Shown here: in pieces, positions 41,247 to 53,441 of the stretch
Numbering within the stretch: the stretch's first letter is position 1
How the letters are laid out: each line of letters begins with the position of its first letter
NCBI GenBank assembly: GCA_034620365.1
Contig: JAQGEQ010000175.1
Location: forward strand, 2,046,001-2,110,000
Length of the DNA: 64,000 nt
DNA from: Pegea sp. RAD2-039
Taxonomy: Eukaryota; Chordata; Thaliacea; Salpida; Salpidae
Direction of reading: 5' to 3'
The notes under the pieces: generated by a model
Told to the model about the DNA's origin: nothing
The model's input: the letters and a program-made list of their open reading frames with translations, nothing else
Database searches by the model: none
Translations under genes and position numbers: made by a program

Positions 41247-44200
41247 TTTGATAAAAAAAAGCTGATTAAGTTATCTGAAAAGAACAATAAAAGCTTTTGT
41301 TCTCAAAACATTAGAAATAGCAATTGCGATGACGTCATCAGTCAATACATCATGAGTTATAAGAAGATTGAACAAATTAAAGAGATGCTGGTATCCTGTA
41401 AATTTTACTCTTTTGAAATCTACAATTAAAGAAATTGCTGAATAAAAATGAACTTTTGCTTGAAATCTTTTTAACAATTTGCTGATCATAACAAAGACCG
41501 AAGTTAAAGAGGAATTTTTTTTTATTAAATTGATTATTTAATCTTTAAACTCATCTTGATTCTTTCAACTGAATTCTTAAGGTTATCTAAGGAACAAAAA
41601 TCAAGAAAAATCTGTCTAGTAAAGATTGAACAAAAAGATTTCTGCGAAATTTTTCGGCCTCCTTTCTTTAAACTGAACACTTACTGGCAGGGTTAAAATA
41701 TAGCGAATGACAGCTTAAAGGAGTGACGTCATTTCCGGAACGCGTAAATGACGCGTTTTGTTTTTGGCTTATGAGTTTGCATCGAAAATTTTTTCTTCGA
41801 AATTTTTGATGTGATTTTTTATTTCTAAATTTATTCCGATTACTAGGTTACTTGATGATACAACCATGATGACGTCACAAGGTTACTCCTTAGTAGCAAA
41901 ATACTTTCTTTTTCGAATTTTAATTATATCTTATTATCAAAGTTCTTTAAAAATCACTTTTTGTGAATTCAAAAAAATTTTGAAAAATAAAATTTGAATA
42001 TTTTAAGCTAAAAAACTTAATTAAACTTTAATAAACTTACTTTTTATTTAAATAATAATTCTAGTGTTTACGATATTTTCTTTGGATCAGTTTCAATATT
42101 ATCCAAACTTTAGAATTATTTAATTTGCAAATAAAATATCTGTAATAATTTACAAAAATGTAAAGTTTCCAAATTCAAGGAGTCACGCTTCAGTAAACTT
42201 TGTCAATTGCTAAGCATGAATGAGTTAACAGGTGTAAGCCAGTAGAAATCAATTAAAAAAGTTTTAATATAAAATGACTTTAATGAAAGTATGAAACATA
42301 ATGTTCAGAAACATTTGAATATGAACCAAAGAAAAATATTTTTAACTTTAGAAAAAAGAGTTTTAATCGTACAGTACACTAATAACAGTTAAAAATCGTC
42401 AGTGTTGATTGTTAGGTTAGTTAGTTTATAATATCAGTTTAGACAAATATTAATAGATAACGATAATGCTAGACTAATTGTAACTAATTTGTTTATTCTA
42501 CTTTTCATTTAATTTAGTTAAAACTTAATGACGAAAAAATAAGATAATAAAATATCACATTTTAATATGTTTAGTATCAAAATATTACCTAGTTTGGTTA
42601 TTAAATGTGTAAAAAGTCGGAGTAAACAAGAAAATTATCAATAAATAAATTAAAAACTGCAAATTGAAAGGTAAGTGAAATATTTACTAAAACTTTCATT
42701 TCAAAACCTTTGATTTTTTAGTTATATCTTGAACTTACAATCTGGCATTTTAATTTCAACTAATTTTTGATGCATTATAATTTTCTAATAAATCCTCTGT
42801 CTTCTTAATAATACTTTAAGATTATTGAAAGATTTAAATGAAAGAAAGTATTGAGTTAGTAGCTTCTTAACAATAGTATATTTGATTAAAAAACATAATA
42901 TTTATGACAATTTTATTCCTAATAAGTTATCAAATTACATAAGTTAAGGTTTTTAAATAGCTTCAATTAATTATCACTTTTTAAACATCTGTTAGCAACT
43001 TGATTGCCAAATAAATTCTTATTTACCTGATAACTCATTAATAATCAATATACTACAATATGATGATGTAAAAATCATTTTACTGATTCATCTTCTCCAA
43101 CTAAATATTAATTAATGTTTAAAACAATTTATTATGATAAAAGATCTTATTTGGAAATAAAATCTGATACTTAGTATTTATTTATAAACCAAACTTTACA
43201 GCCAGTAAGAAAAATCTTTTTAAACTGCATGTTACTGGTTCATCTTGTTTAACGGTTTGATTGACTGAACAAACTATAACCTTCTGATCCATTTGAGTTC
43301 TTTTATATGGTTCAAATGAACTCACAGGGGTTAAAACTTTAATTTTCAAAATATCTTTATGCAAAAAACCTTTTTAAATATAAAACTTTTACTGAGTTTT
43401 AAGAATTAATTTTTCAGTTTCTAAAACAAAAAATATCTGAGAAAGAAAATAATATATTTGAAATAAATTATTTTATTTTTCTGAAGTTATTTTCAGATAT
43501 CAAAATCCAAAATTATCTTAATAAAATTTGTATAGTTTTTTTAAAGTTTAAATCAACTTTTAGTAGAAACTATTGGATTACTAAAAATATATTTAAGAAA
43601 TCGTATTCACGTTTAATAAATTATTCTCTAATTTGAAAAACTAAATTTGATTTGGAATTTTTTCTAAGAATACCTTTCAGCATTGTGAAAATTATTCAAC
43701 AGTTTTTTTGCAAACCAAGTCCGTTAGAGAAGTAGAGTTTTGAGTCAGGTGTACAGCTGTATAATTCCACGATTGCAGATTCTATTTACTTTTTCTACCA
43801 TTTTTAAATAAATAATACTCTACCATATTAAAAACAAATAATTTATATTCTAAGTTTTAATTTAAATTTGTTAAGTTGCAACTTTGGGACTTTTATAATA
43901 AAACCGTTGCTACTAACAAAATTTTGTTTAAAATTTATTTAAATAATTTTCTTTTTCTATGCACCCGGCCTGTAATATAACATTTTTAATCAATTCTTTT
44001 TTAATAATAAACTAAAAATTATGGAAGGTATAAGATTAATCTTTATCAAAAAACGGACTGGTTCAATTTAGCAGATGATAGTGAAAATCCTGGGCGACAG
44101 AACCAAATATTGATTCATAAAAGCTGTCTTCTGTATTACGATTAGTATTCGAGGGTGCCAAAGAGGTACCTGATTCTAACATGTGCAATGAAATAGCTTT

Positions 44201-44337
44201 TAGGCTTTTTATGTTTGAGATTTTTATGTTTTCTTTTTCAAGCAGTATAAAAGTAAAAAAATGTAAAAGCTTTGCAAACTTTTTAAGTATTTTTATCCCA
44301 CCTAAGAATTATTTTAATTTTTATTTATAGATTCATA
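41247..44337. other. Intergenic spacer upstream of integrin copy B and the SDR gene
   Basis: Both flanking genes point away from this interval, so it should carry both promoters. Three TGACGTCA palindromes (41330, 41724, 41870) lie within 650 bp of the integrin start codon. The rest is AT-rich with no supported gene; short open frames such as 43182-43364 (minus) look random. Confidence 0.45.
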
Positions 44338-45769
44338 ATGAATATTTTTAGTTCTTTTCAAATCGACAATTATATTATTTATTTTTTAACTGGAACACTA
44401 TTTTGGGTTTATTTTTTCTTGGTAGCATTTCGCTTTCGACCATTATGTACATGTACCCAAAAACTTCAAGGTAAAGTTGTAATTTTGACAGGTGAGTCGA
44501 TAGAGTTTTCTAAAACTATTTCTTTGTAATTATTTTCATTTTCTATTACTATAGAACTAAATTATCTTTGCGTTTTTATCTTACAGGAGCAACTGATGGT
44601 GTTGGCAAGATCACTGCTTTTAAGCTTGCTCAAGAAGGAGCAACCTTAATTCTACCTTGTCGTAATCTTGGAAAAGGTCTAAAAATTACAAACTTTAAAA
44701 CTAGTTTTTTATCCTGAAATAATTTATTTTTATACATTAACACTGATGACAAGGTTATTTTAATAAATCTATCAAACTGTTTAGGTAATAAAATAAAGCA
44801 ACAAATCTTTGATGCGACTCAAAATATGGTGCAAATTTTGTATTTGGATTTTTCTAATTTAAAATCTGTAAAAACTTGTGCAGCAAAAATTAAAAGTATT
44901 GCAAACAATATTGATCTTATTATTAATAATGCAGGTTAGTAGAAATGGAATTTTTATTGTAAATTTCTTATATCTGCAAGTAGGAATTGGTGATGGTACT
45001 GGTTTTACTTCTGATAATATCCCTCTTATCTTTGGAGTCAATTACATTGGTCCTTTTTGCCTTACATTCGAACTTCTTTCCTTATTGAAGTTAGTAGATT
45101 TTGGTTGGTTGAGCTTTGGTGGTCAACTTAACTGACTGTTTGTTGGACTTTAAATAAGATTTGAATAAAAGTTGCTAATCGAAATTTGGAGTTCTAACGA
45201 CCACTAACATCAAACTTTTAACAACTTCTTTTGCAGGAAGTCTCATTCGAGAATTATTTTTGTGTCTTCAGTTGCTCATTTTTATGGCAAGATTGAATTT
45301 GAAAAATTGCTTTTACCTGACGAAGCTTCTGTCAAAGCTCAATTTTTTGCTTATTCAAACAGTAAATTTGCACAAATTGTTTTGATGAAGCACTTAGCTC
45401 GAACTCACAAAAATCTTTGTGTAGTTGCAGGTCATCCAGGTAAGAACATCTTTAATATCTTAAGAAGTTATTTCTAGTTTTTGTTATTTTCCAGAATGGA
45501 GTTTTACCTCAATCTTCAGGAACTTCCCTCCTTTACTCAAGATTATTTCTTACCCTTTTTTTTCTCTGTTTCTATACACAGCTGAAGAAGGGGCCCAAAC
45601 CCAAATTCACTTGGCTCTTTGCAAACATTTAAACTCTGGCAGCTACTATGTAGCATGTAAAAGTGCTGAATATAACAAGAAAGCTGAAGAAGTTGAACTT
45701 GGCAACAAACTTTGGAATTATAGTATTCAAATTATGAAAACAGTCCTCGAAAAAACAACTTCAATCTAA
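44338..45769 (+). CDS. Retinol-dehydrogenase-like short-chain dehydrogenase/reductase
   Basis: NAD(P)-dependent oxidoreductase of the classical SDR fold, similar to the RDH11-14 group that interconverts retinol/retinal-type substrates on membranes; the real substrate is unknown. Exons: 44338-44491, 44587-44676, 44785-44934, 44984-45089, 45237-45439, 45495-45769; 325 residues. An N-terminal hydrophobic anchor (YFLTGTLFWVYFFLVAF) precedes GKVVILTGATDGVGK (TGxxxGxG cofactor loop). Then follow the LDFSNL segment, NNAG, IIFVSSVAH (catalytic Ser), YSNSK (catalytic YxxxK) and a C-terminal EEGAQTQIHLAL typical of the family. The usual HPG motif reads HPE. Reading runs through a T8 homopolymer near 45556 without frameshift. 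It faces the ASH1-like gene tail-to-tail. Confidence 0.93.
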
Positions 45770-46529
45770 ATTTCTTATTTTAAATATTTCTCTTTAAACT
45801 TTTGTGAATATATTTATACTTTTAGAAATGTTCTTCCAAAAATTGGATTTTTTTTAACTTCCTTTACAAAGATAATAAAATCATTCTTAATAAAAAATTC
45901 GAAAAATTTATTAAGTTTTTTGAAATCTTGTGGTTTTGTTGATGTCGAAGCATTTGTTAGTTCAGAACTTTTTTTTTCAATTTTCATATAAATTATTTTC
46001 TTGAAATTGACGAAACCGAAAAAACCACCATCAAAGTGATGCCAGATCAGAAAGTTCAAACGTTTAAAGGATTTATTTGAAATCAAATTGGAAACGTCAC
46101 GACTACGTATATACGATCCAAACAAACCCACCATACGAATGATAGTTAAAAAGTGGGTCAATTAAGCGATGATGACGTCATAAACACGATTGATTCGATA
46201 ACGTAGCAAGAAGCAATCAGCAGCGAAAACAACACAAAATGTAATACCAGACTCTGCTTGTACCAATCTAAAGATGGCAATATGAGACCAACATGGTAAG
46301 GAACCGACAGTAGACGAGATTTTTACAGAAATTTGTGTATAAAAGTTGTAGAGTTGAAGGGAGGGGGCACTTGATGTTGCAGCTGACTGATGTTACATTT
46401 GCTGAAAATTGAAAGCGCAAAGAAAGTGCAAATATATTAGGATGACGCAAAAAACAAGGAGTTATTTCTTTCGGCGTCTGTAGAAACACGTGATTAGAGT
46501 TGATTGTAGGAAGCCACGTGATTGGTTGA
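45770..46529. other. Shared 3' flank of the SDR and ASH1-like genes
   Basis: Convergent 3' UTR space. The 46.0-46.5 kb part is less AT-rich and is probably ASH1-like 3' UTR; AATAAA on the minus strand within 46068-46077 could end it. A TGACGTCA lies at 46173-46180. Open frames here on both strands match nothing I recognise. Confidence 0.4.
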
Positions 46530-48088
46530 TTACTTAGCGGACGCCTTCTCTTTTAATTTATTAACAATTCCGGAAAGACGTTTTGTTTTCGTCAAGTTAT
46601 CCGAAGAAACTTGAAAAATATTAGGAGAAGCAACTTCTGCGGATGAATATATGAAGTTAAGTGATTATCCGCGTGTCACGTGACACAAACTCACCTTCAA
46701 CTCGATGTTCCATTTGTTTAAGCCACTGGACCCGATTAATGACGTTTCGCCTGAAGTGGTCCGGGACTTTCTGGTCACGAACCAAACTGATCGGCTTACG
46801 ATACTTCATCAACTGTTCACTCGCGGGCGGTATGTACGTTTGTGACGTCACACGAAGCGATGAGTCGAGACGCTTCTCACAAACGAAGATTTCTTCCAAT
46901 TTACCACCTAATGACGTCACAAGCTGATTACGTCATACATTCGAAGAAGATGATGGATTCACCTTTTGGTTTACTTTTACGATATTGTAAAGGTGTGATG
47001 ACGTAGCAACGCGATAAGACGGCTTCTAGCGGAACAATTTCATGAAATGGTGAAGCAAAAAGCTCATTGTGAAAGAACAATTCATCGTCTTCGTGAATTG
47101 TGTCTTGTGGTCGTAATAAATGGAATCCAAATGCAAATTTGTCGCCACTGAAAAAGGTGACGTCAGCACGGTGACGTCACAAGCAGCGATGACGTACCTC
47201 TCGTCTGTCCATAACTTTTCGACGACCATAAAATCGATTCTTTCAGAAGTATTCGAGTTATAAGATTGGATTCGACTAGAGCTTCGTGTTGGAGGATTGT
47301 AGGTTCCGAGAGAATCTCTTCTTAAACGATGATCATGAAGGACTCGAACACAATAACCTGATCATTAGGAAGAAGATTTCGGTGATTTCAGGGGACATAT
47401 TCGAGAGAAAGCACCTTGTTTCACACATAATCCCTCTTTGAGTAAAGATACGAAATATTTGTGCCCTGGAGGAGCATTTGGAGGTTGAGGAACCATTTCA
47501 ACTTCTCCTAATCGCTGATTGGTTGATTGACGCGAGAACTTTCGATTGTTTCGTTTCGTATTTCGTTTACCACCGGAGCAAATTTCACACAAATAGATGG
47601 CGACAGCATAATGCTCAGGTTCGATCTTCATACACTGACAATGTTGCCACACCTGTAGATGCAAAGATGAGAGAAGCTTGTGAAAGCGCGCGAAAGGTTG
47701 CTTACGTCACAACGACCACACTGAATCATCACTCCTTCCTCTTTATCAATCCCACAGATGCATCGGATCACTTCATTAGTGATCTAAAAGACAAAATTTC
47801 AGTAAATTGAAGATGAGGATGTAACTGACGTTTTCAAGAGATGCTGACGCCGGTGAAGTTGGTTTTCCTACAAAACAATGACGTTACTGATGACGTCATA
47901 CGAGTGATGACGTCAAAACTCACTTTTTTTACGATACAGCATTTTATCAGTGGGACTGCTAGCAGAAGTGGCCTGCAAACGAAATGTATCAGACTCAAGT
48001 CCCGACTCGATGACGTCACAAACCTTTAATAGATTTCTTATCAACAAAATATTTCCTTTTTTGATGCTCTCGCGATCATCTGACGTCA
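46173..48088. other. Cluster of nine TGACGTCA palindromes
   Basis: Exact TGACGTCA at 46173, 46853, 46912, 47158, 47172, 47891, 47908, 48011 and 48081. Most lie in short introns of the ASH1-like gene and two within exons (V-T-S and L-T-S codons). One sits just before a 3' splice site (46912). The octamer is the full cAMP response element/ATF site, but function here is untested. Confidence 0.6.
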
Positions 48089-51000
48089 GTGAAGGACTTT
48101 GCTTCGACATTTCGTCATTCTGTGAAGAGATCGCGATGAAATGAGGTTGGAATCGACAAGTTGGGATCCTTACGACTGATTCTTCGCAGTTATGTTCTTG
48201 TTGGTTCGATTCGTTCAGATTCTTATTGTAATCTCGCAATTTAACTCCACCAAAAATTTTTCTACATTTTGAAGACCCACATCTACAACAACATCAAATG
48301 TGTCTTTGCTACTTGGGAGTCATCTTCAAAACCTGCAAGATTCCGTCTGCCCATAATCACACATGTATCTGTTGTAATCGATGGTTAGTTCCACTCCAGA
48401 AGTCATATCTTGCTTAGCGATTACACAAAGACGGTTTTCACGACCAATCGCTCTCCGTTCTAATTCACAATTCGGTTCACAACTGAAACATTTTATTAGA
48501 AGTTAGCTGAATTGCTGTTGCAAAAGGTCAACTGGTAAACGAGAACAAAGTTCATATCTCATCAACTAACGCTGGTCTCATTTGAAATAATTGCTAGTTA
48601 GCTTGCTCTTATTGTAATGGATCGATAAATTGATTACCTGTGGTTGATGTGTCGACTTGCATTTGCTATCACGTGCTGATCTATTACAAACTCTTGAGAA
48701 ATGTGCGCGCAGTAAGATTTGCCACAAGCAGCTGTTATATATTTCTCAGCAACTCTTGAAATGAAACGTTTGATCGGCAGAACTTCGCCAAGATATTCCA
48801 CAACAAACTGGCCTGGAGTCAAACAAGTTTTTCAACCAGATAACAGCTGAATGGAAATCACCTTTATGAAGAGATTGCCTTGTTTGTAGGCCCCAGCCTT
48901 TTTCATAAGTTTTAAATCTTTTAATTGCAGCACTTTTGATTTTCTCGGATAAGTTATTTCGGTGGCTGAAAAAAAAACTTTGAAAAACTATTTTAAAATC
49001 TGGAATTCTTCCACCTGTTAGGGGTGTCTTCTTGGCTAGTTTTTTCAGGAATATAAGGACAAGTACAAGGGAAAGTTGAACAATAACACGCTTCATATGA
49101 AACATCTACAAAGAAACCAGCTTAAAATGTATATTGTTGACAAGCTTGAATACTTGTTCGCGTTTCTTGGTATCGTTTCACCACACTTTGATTAACTGAT
49201 GATAATTTCTTGTTATAAAACAGCCACCAGAGATCGTACGGGAGTTGAAAGTCTGATTGTAGTGACAGGACATCCAATGGATACACAGGAGGTGGCAAAA
49301 TTGAATTACTGAAGCAAGAAAAAAGTCTTCACTTGATTGAAAAGAGATACTTGAAAACTTTGAACAAATTAATTCCTGAATTTCAAGATGTGAAATTTGA
49401 TATTTTTTTTTAGATAAAGAGTGATTTGTGAAAAGTATTATCGATAAATAGAGAAGTATTTTTGTTAAATGCAATTTTCTCTTCACATCAAGACAGGCGA
49501 CGGATTGAAATCGATGAAATGTATGTAAGCAGTATAAAGTAACATCATCAGCAAATACAATTTACCTTATTTCTTTGCTAGACATAATGGCTGATGTAAG
49601 AAAATTCTTCTTCTTTGGCAAACTTGTTGGCGGGTTTAGAAAGCAAATCGAATTCCTATAAATCAACAAAAAGTCAAATTGATCTGGAATAACATCAATC
49701 AATTACCCAAAATTTAAAGTTGACCAAAAACTCAATTCTTCAATCGAATTTTGACGACTTGCTGAAGATGAAGTAGTAATCTCACAAATATTGTTTCGTT
49801 TACTGCTAGTTTTTCGAGCCTTTACTAGTGGAGCCTGAATAATATGAGACAGAAGATCAATAAACAAATTTCTTAATTAAACCTGCTGATAAATTTCCAC
49901 TTAAGCTAGGAGAATAATAGAAATTACTTTAAAAGGAGAGAGTATAAAAATGAAAAAAGTACCTTTTGAGAGCATGTCTTCACACCGAGATCTCCACCAT
50001 CAACCTCTTTTAATCCTTCCTTATTCTTCAGTTTGTTTACAACTGATTCAAGACTTTGTTTTTTTCCGGACTTCACAAACATTTGTTGATTAGAATGAAG
50101 TGAAAACACTTCTGTAGGTTCTGAAGAAGTCAAACTAACTACAGATTGATTTAAAGATTCTTTATAAGGTCTTTTTCTTGGTCTACCAGGACCTCGTTTT
50201 GTACATGAAGGTTCAGAAGCGAGAGAAGGCTTTGAAATTGCCATTGAGGTCATAGTTACAACCGCAGAAGAAGGCTTTGTTGAAAGTTTCTCAGCTAATT
50301 TATTCATCAAATTATTCTTTTTTCCTTTATAACGAATCTTTTTACAAGGAGTCTCGCTGAGATCATCTGCAGATGAGTTCTCTCTATTTGATTTATTACT
50401 AAATGAATCGAGATAAGTTTGGACGGCATTATCAAAAGTTTGGTTGCCAACTTCTGTTGGTACACTTGCATTATCACTCAAAGTCTTAGCAAACACAGCT
50501 TTGATGTGATTAAGAAGATGTATATCAACTTGTGACTCAGTAGCTGGTTCTTTATCTTCAATCTCTTCATCAGATTCGACTGTATCTTCTTCCAATTCAA
50601 TGTTACTTGGCACAGATTGAGATCTCGACTTTAGCTCCGTCTTAGAGGATGTCTGCTCTGTTTGATGGATTTTAACAGACCTGTATACTTGAAAGAAGGG
50701 TTGGTAACAAAATACTGAGAGACTAGGAAAGTCGTTCAAATGATTTATCTCCAAATTTTCATCTTCATCAACAACTTGTGAAGTAAATAAAGTAAAAGAG
50801 GAATTGATAGATGCAGGTTTACAATTTTCAATATGACATTCATTCAATTGACCTGACAACTTGTCCATTTGTCCCAAGAACTCAGGGTCTATTGCATTTC
50901 GAGACCTTCTCAAAATCTTCTTCCTCTTGTACTTATGTTTTTTCAGCAAACCTTGCTCGTTTGCAAATCTTTCACTTGATGTGTTGCCGTTGAAATTCCA

Positions 51001-53441
51001 GTTTGATGGCAAATTGAAATCGATGTTACTAGGACCCTTTGACAAGTTGGCAATCCCCCCGTGTTCTTGGATTCCTCTAAAAGTAGGAACAACTCCAAGG
51101 TTTGCCAGGTTTGATCCAAACACAGGTGGTGATGATTTTGTTGAAGGATTTACATCTTTATCAGTTTCATCTTCATTTGCATTTTCAAAATTACAAAGAG
51201 CAGCTTTATCGGAGTCTTCTGGAAGATCAGGACTCATATTTGAAGCAAATGAAGACTCAGATGAGTAGATACTTACTTCGTGATTGTCATTGGCTGATTT
51301 ATTATCACTGTATATACTGAGATGCTGATCACTACTTGGTGAACCAAAATCGAAGCTCTTACGCTTCGATTTCTTCTTTTTATCCTTATTCTTCTTCTCT
51401 TTTTCCCCCTTGTAATGTTTCAACTTCTTCTTTTTCTTCTTTTTTGATTTTTTAACCTTTTTCTTCATACTTTTTTCAACATCAGATGAAAGCAAGGACT
51501 TACTAGAAGCTGAAACCTCCACTAAAGCATCTTCAACAGGTTTATCTTCGACTACACACATCTTCTGATTCATTTTGCTCTTACTGCTACCAGGAGCTTC
51601 ACTTTCAGCAGCATTAGGGAGCTTCAGTTTAATCCCTGACCCATGTAAAGCTTTATCATGTAAGGTGATCGAGCCACGAACACTTGGTCTGCTGACTGAA
51701 ACTACTTTTTCGACGGATTCTTTATTAGTTGAGTTTTCATCGAGATTCTTTTTATTTTTCTGCTTTTTACCATTTTGAAGTTGTTGAGAAGTCATTTTAT
51801 TGGAGTTTTCTAAATGACGAAATAGAATTGAATTGGAAATATTGAATCTTTTTGCAAGTTCTGTGAAGTTATAAACATCATCTTCTGATACTATTCGTGG
51901 TTTCTTTGAAACTTTTGATCTACGTCCTGAGCTCTTGGATTTAGAAGAATCTTTCAAATTTTTAGAAGCCTGTCCGCGGGTACACACCCCTGGTTTGTTG
52001 AACATACCGACCACGTTTCTAGCACTCGCTGTCTTGCTTTGTATAGAAGATTTCTTGGAAATTTCTGATAACATGTTCCGAAATGCTTCTGCTCTTTCCT
52101 TGTTACGTTTATTTTCTTTGTGTTTAAGAGCAAGTTTTTTAATAGCACCTGAATCAGTAATAGTGTAAGTTGATACTAAGTCACTAGAAGGACCCGCGAC
52201 TGACGCTTTTTGAGCTTCAGCAGCTGCTGCTTGAGAGGCCTTCAACTTCAGATTTAATTCAGTCATCTGTTTTGAAGGGCGACCTCTTTTAGGGATACGA
52301 TCTTGATCTGATAACAACGGGGGCATTTTAGGGGCTTGAACAGCTGTTACAGTTTGCCATCTCTTAACTCCGACAGGTGGAAGCCCTGCATTCTTTCTGG
52401 ATTTAGAAGGAGCTTTATTTTCACTTCTTTCTTTTGATGTTGATTTACGAGTTTTTATTTGAGAGGAAACTTTCTTTTGACAGCTGGGAGTTTGAGGTGT
52501 TAAACTGCACGTGGGGTCCGCAGTAGCTTTTGGTATCTGACTACTTTGTGTATTTATTTTTAGCTTTTCGCGGCGCTTCTGTTTTGAGCGGTGTTTATGA
52601 CGTTGTTTTGAATGATTTGAATTTGCAGCTTCTTCATTTGCACCACAATTTGACTTTTGACTTTTTGCGGAGTCATTTAATGAAACTGATGGTTCCGGGG
52701 AAGTTGGAATAACATTTGCTTTTGAACTTTCATTTAAATCTGCATAAACCATTCCTATATCTTCAAACTGTTGCAAGTTTTCATGAATCGAAATATCTCC
52801 AAAAATATCCACATTTAAAAGATCATTCAAAGCACCATCAGACATTTCTTGCTCAACTGCTGCTAGTGCTGGGTTTGCTAAATCAGATAAACTACCAATC
52901 GGGCTGATACAGTCACCTCGACCACTGCTTCCATCACAGCTACTAGAACCAGACGGTATAGGTGTTGCTGTTAAACTTGGTTCTTGCTTCATATTTCGTG
53001 AAATATTAGAATCAGAATTAGATGAAGCAGCAGATTTCTTTGATGGTTGATTATCACTTTTATCAGAAATTGTAGAAGGTAATGAGGTTGCTGTGTCAAT
53101 TTCAAGCAGTGTTGAGTTATGGATTACTCCATTTCTGTTAATATTATTGTTAGTGGGAAAGTTGTGAATCTGAAAAACAAGGGATTAGTTTATAAAGTTG
53201 GAAATTAACTCAAATGGAAACTTACCTGTTGGTACATTTGCTGGGAGTACGTGGTAGAAGGATTTATGTAATAACTGCCACTTATAATTGTATCTGTGGT
53301 TGAAGCATGAGAGTTGTCCATAGAAAAAGTTTGATGAGACGAAATATAATTGTTGCTATTTTCAGGAAACTGTTGTATTTGAAATTGACTTGAACTCATG
53401 TCAGCTTGATGATTTTTTGTGTTTCGGTGAACTTTAGTCAT
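46530..53441 (-). CDS. ASH1-like histone-lysine N-methyltransferase
   Basis: Chromatin regulator expected to methylate histone H3 lysine 36 in Trithorax-type activation. 19 exons, 1862 residues, phases closed. The first are 53441-53226 and a huge 53169-49963, then 49834-49707, 49655-49566, 49308-49154, 49105-49015, 48965-48862, 48812-48638, 48482-48333, 48282-48174 and nine more down to 46636-46530. The large exon encodes a disordered basic region with AT hooks (PKRGRPSK, KRGPGRPRKRP). Then come the pre-AWS block (SDFQLPYDLWWLF), a reduced AWS (CYCSTFPCTCPY), SET (GQFVVEYLGEV, NHSCEPNCE, ELTIDYN), post-SET (CRCGSSKC), PHD (CICGIDKEEGVMIQCGRCD, VWQHCQCM) and BAH (KYFVSLLKEG, EKLWTDE, FAFGFHLLRPQDT, FFHNELFASPFHEIVPLEAV). 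No bromodomain: only about 90 low-complexity residues lie between post-SET and PHD. Confidence 0.95.

Noticed and set aside
43182..43364. Minus-strand 60-codon frame
   Set aside because: No splice context, start context or similarity; expected by chance in AT-rich spacer.
45541..45600. Apparent frameshift in the SDR gene at a T homopolymer
   Set aside because: Recounting shows exactly eight T; the frame reads continuously SYPFFSLFLYTAEEGAQTQ, matching the family.
46657..48144. Several plus-strand open frames of 60-110 codons
   Set aside because: They lie antisense to well-supported PHD, BAH and linker exons of the ASH1-like gene and have no protein character.
50811..52907. Plus-strand open frames opposite the large ASH1-like exon
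   Set aside because: Shadow frames of a long lysine/serine-rich coding exon on the other strand.
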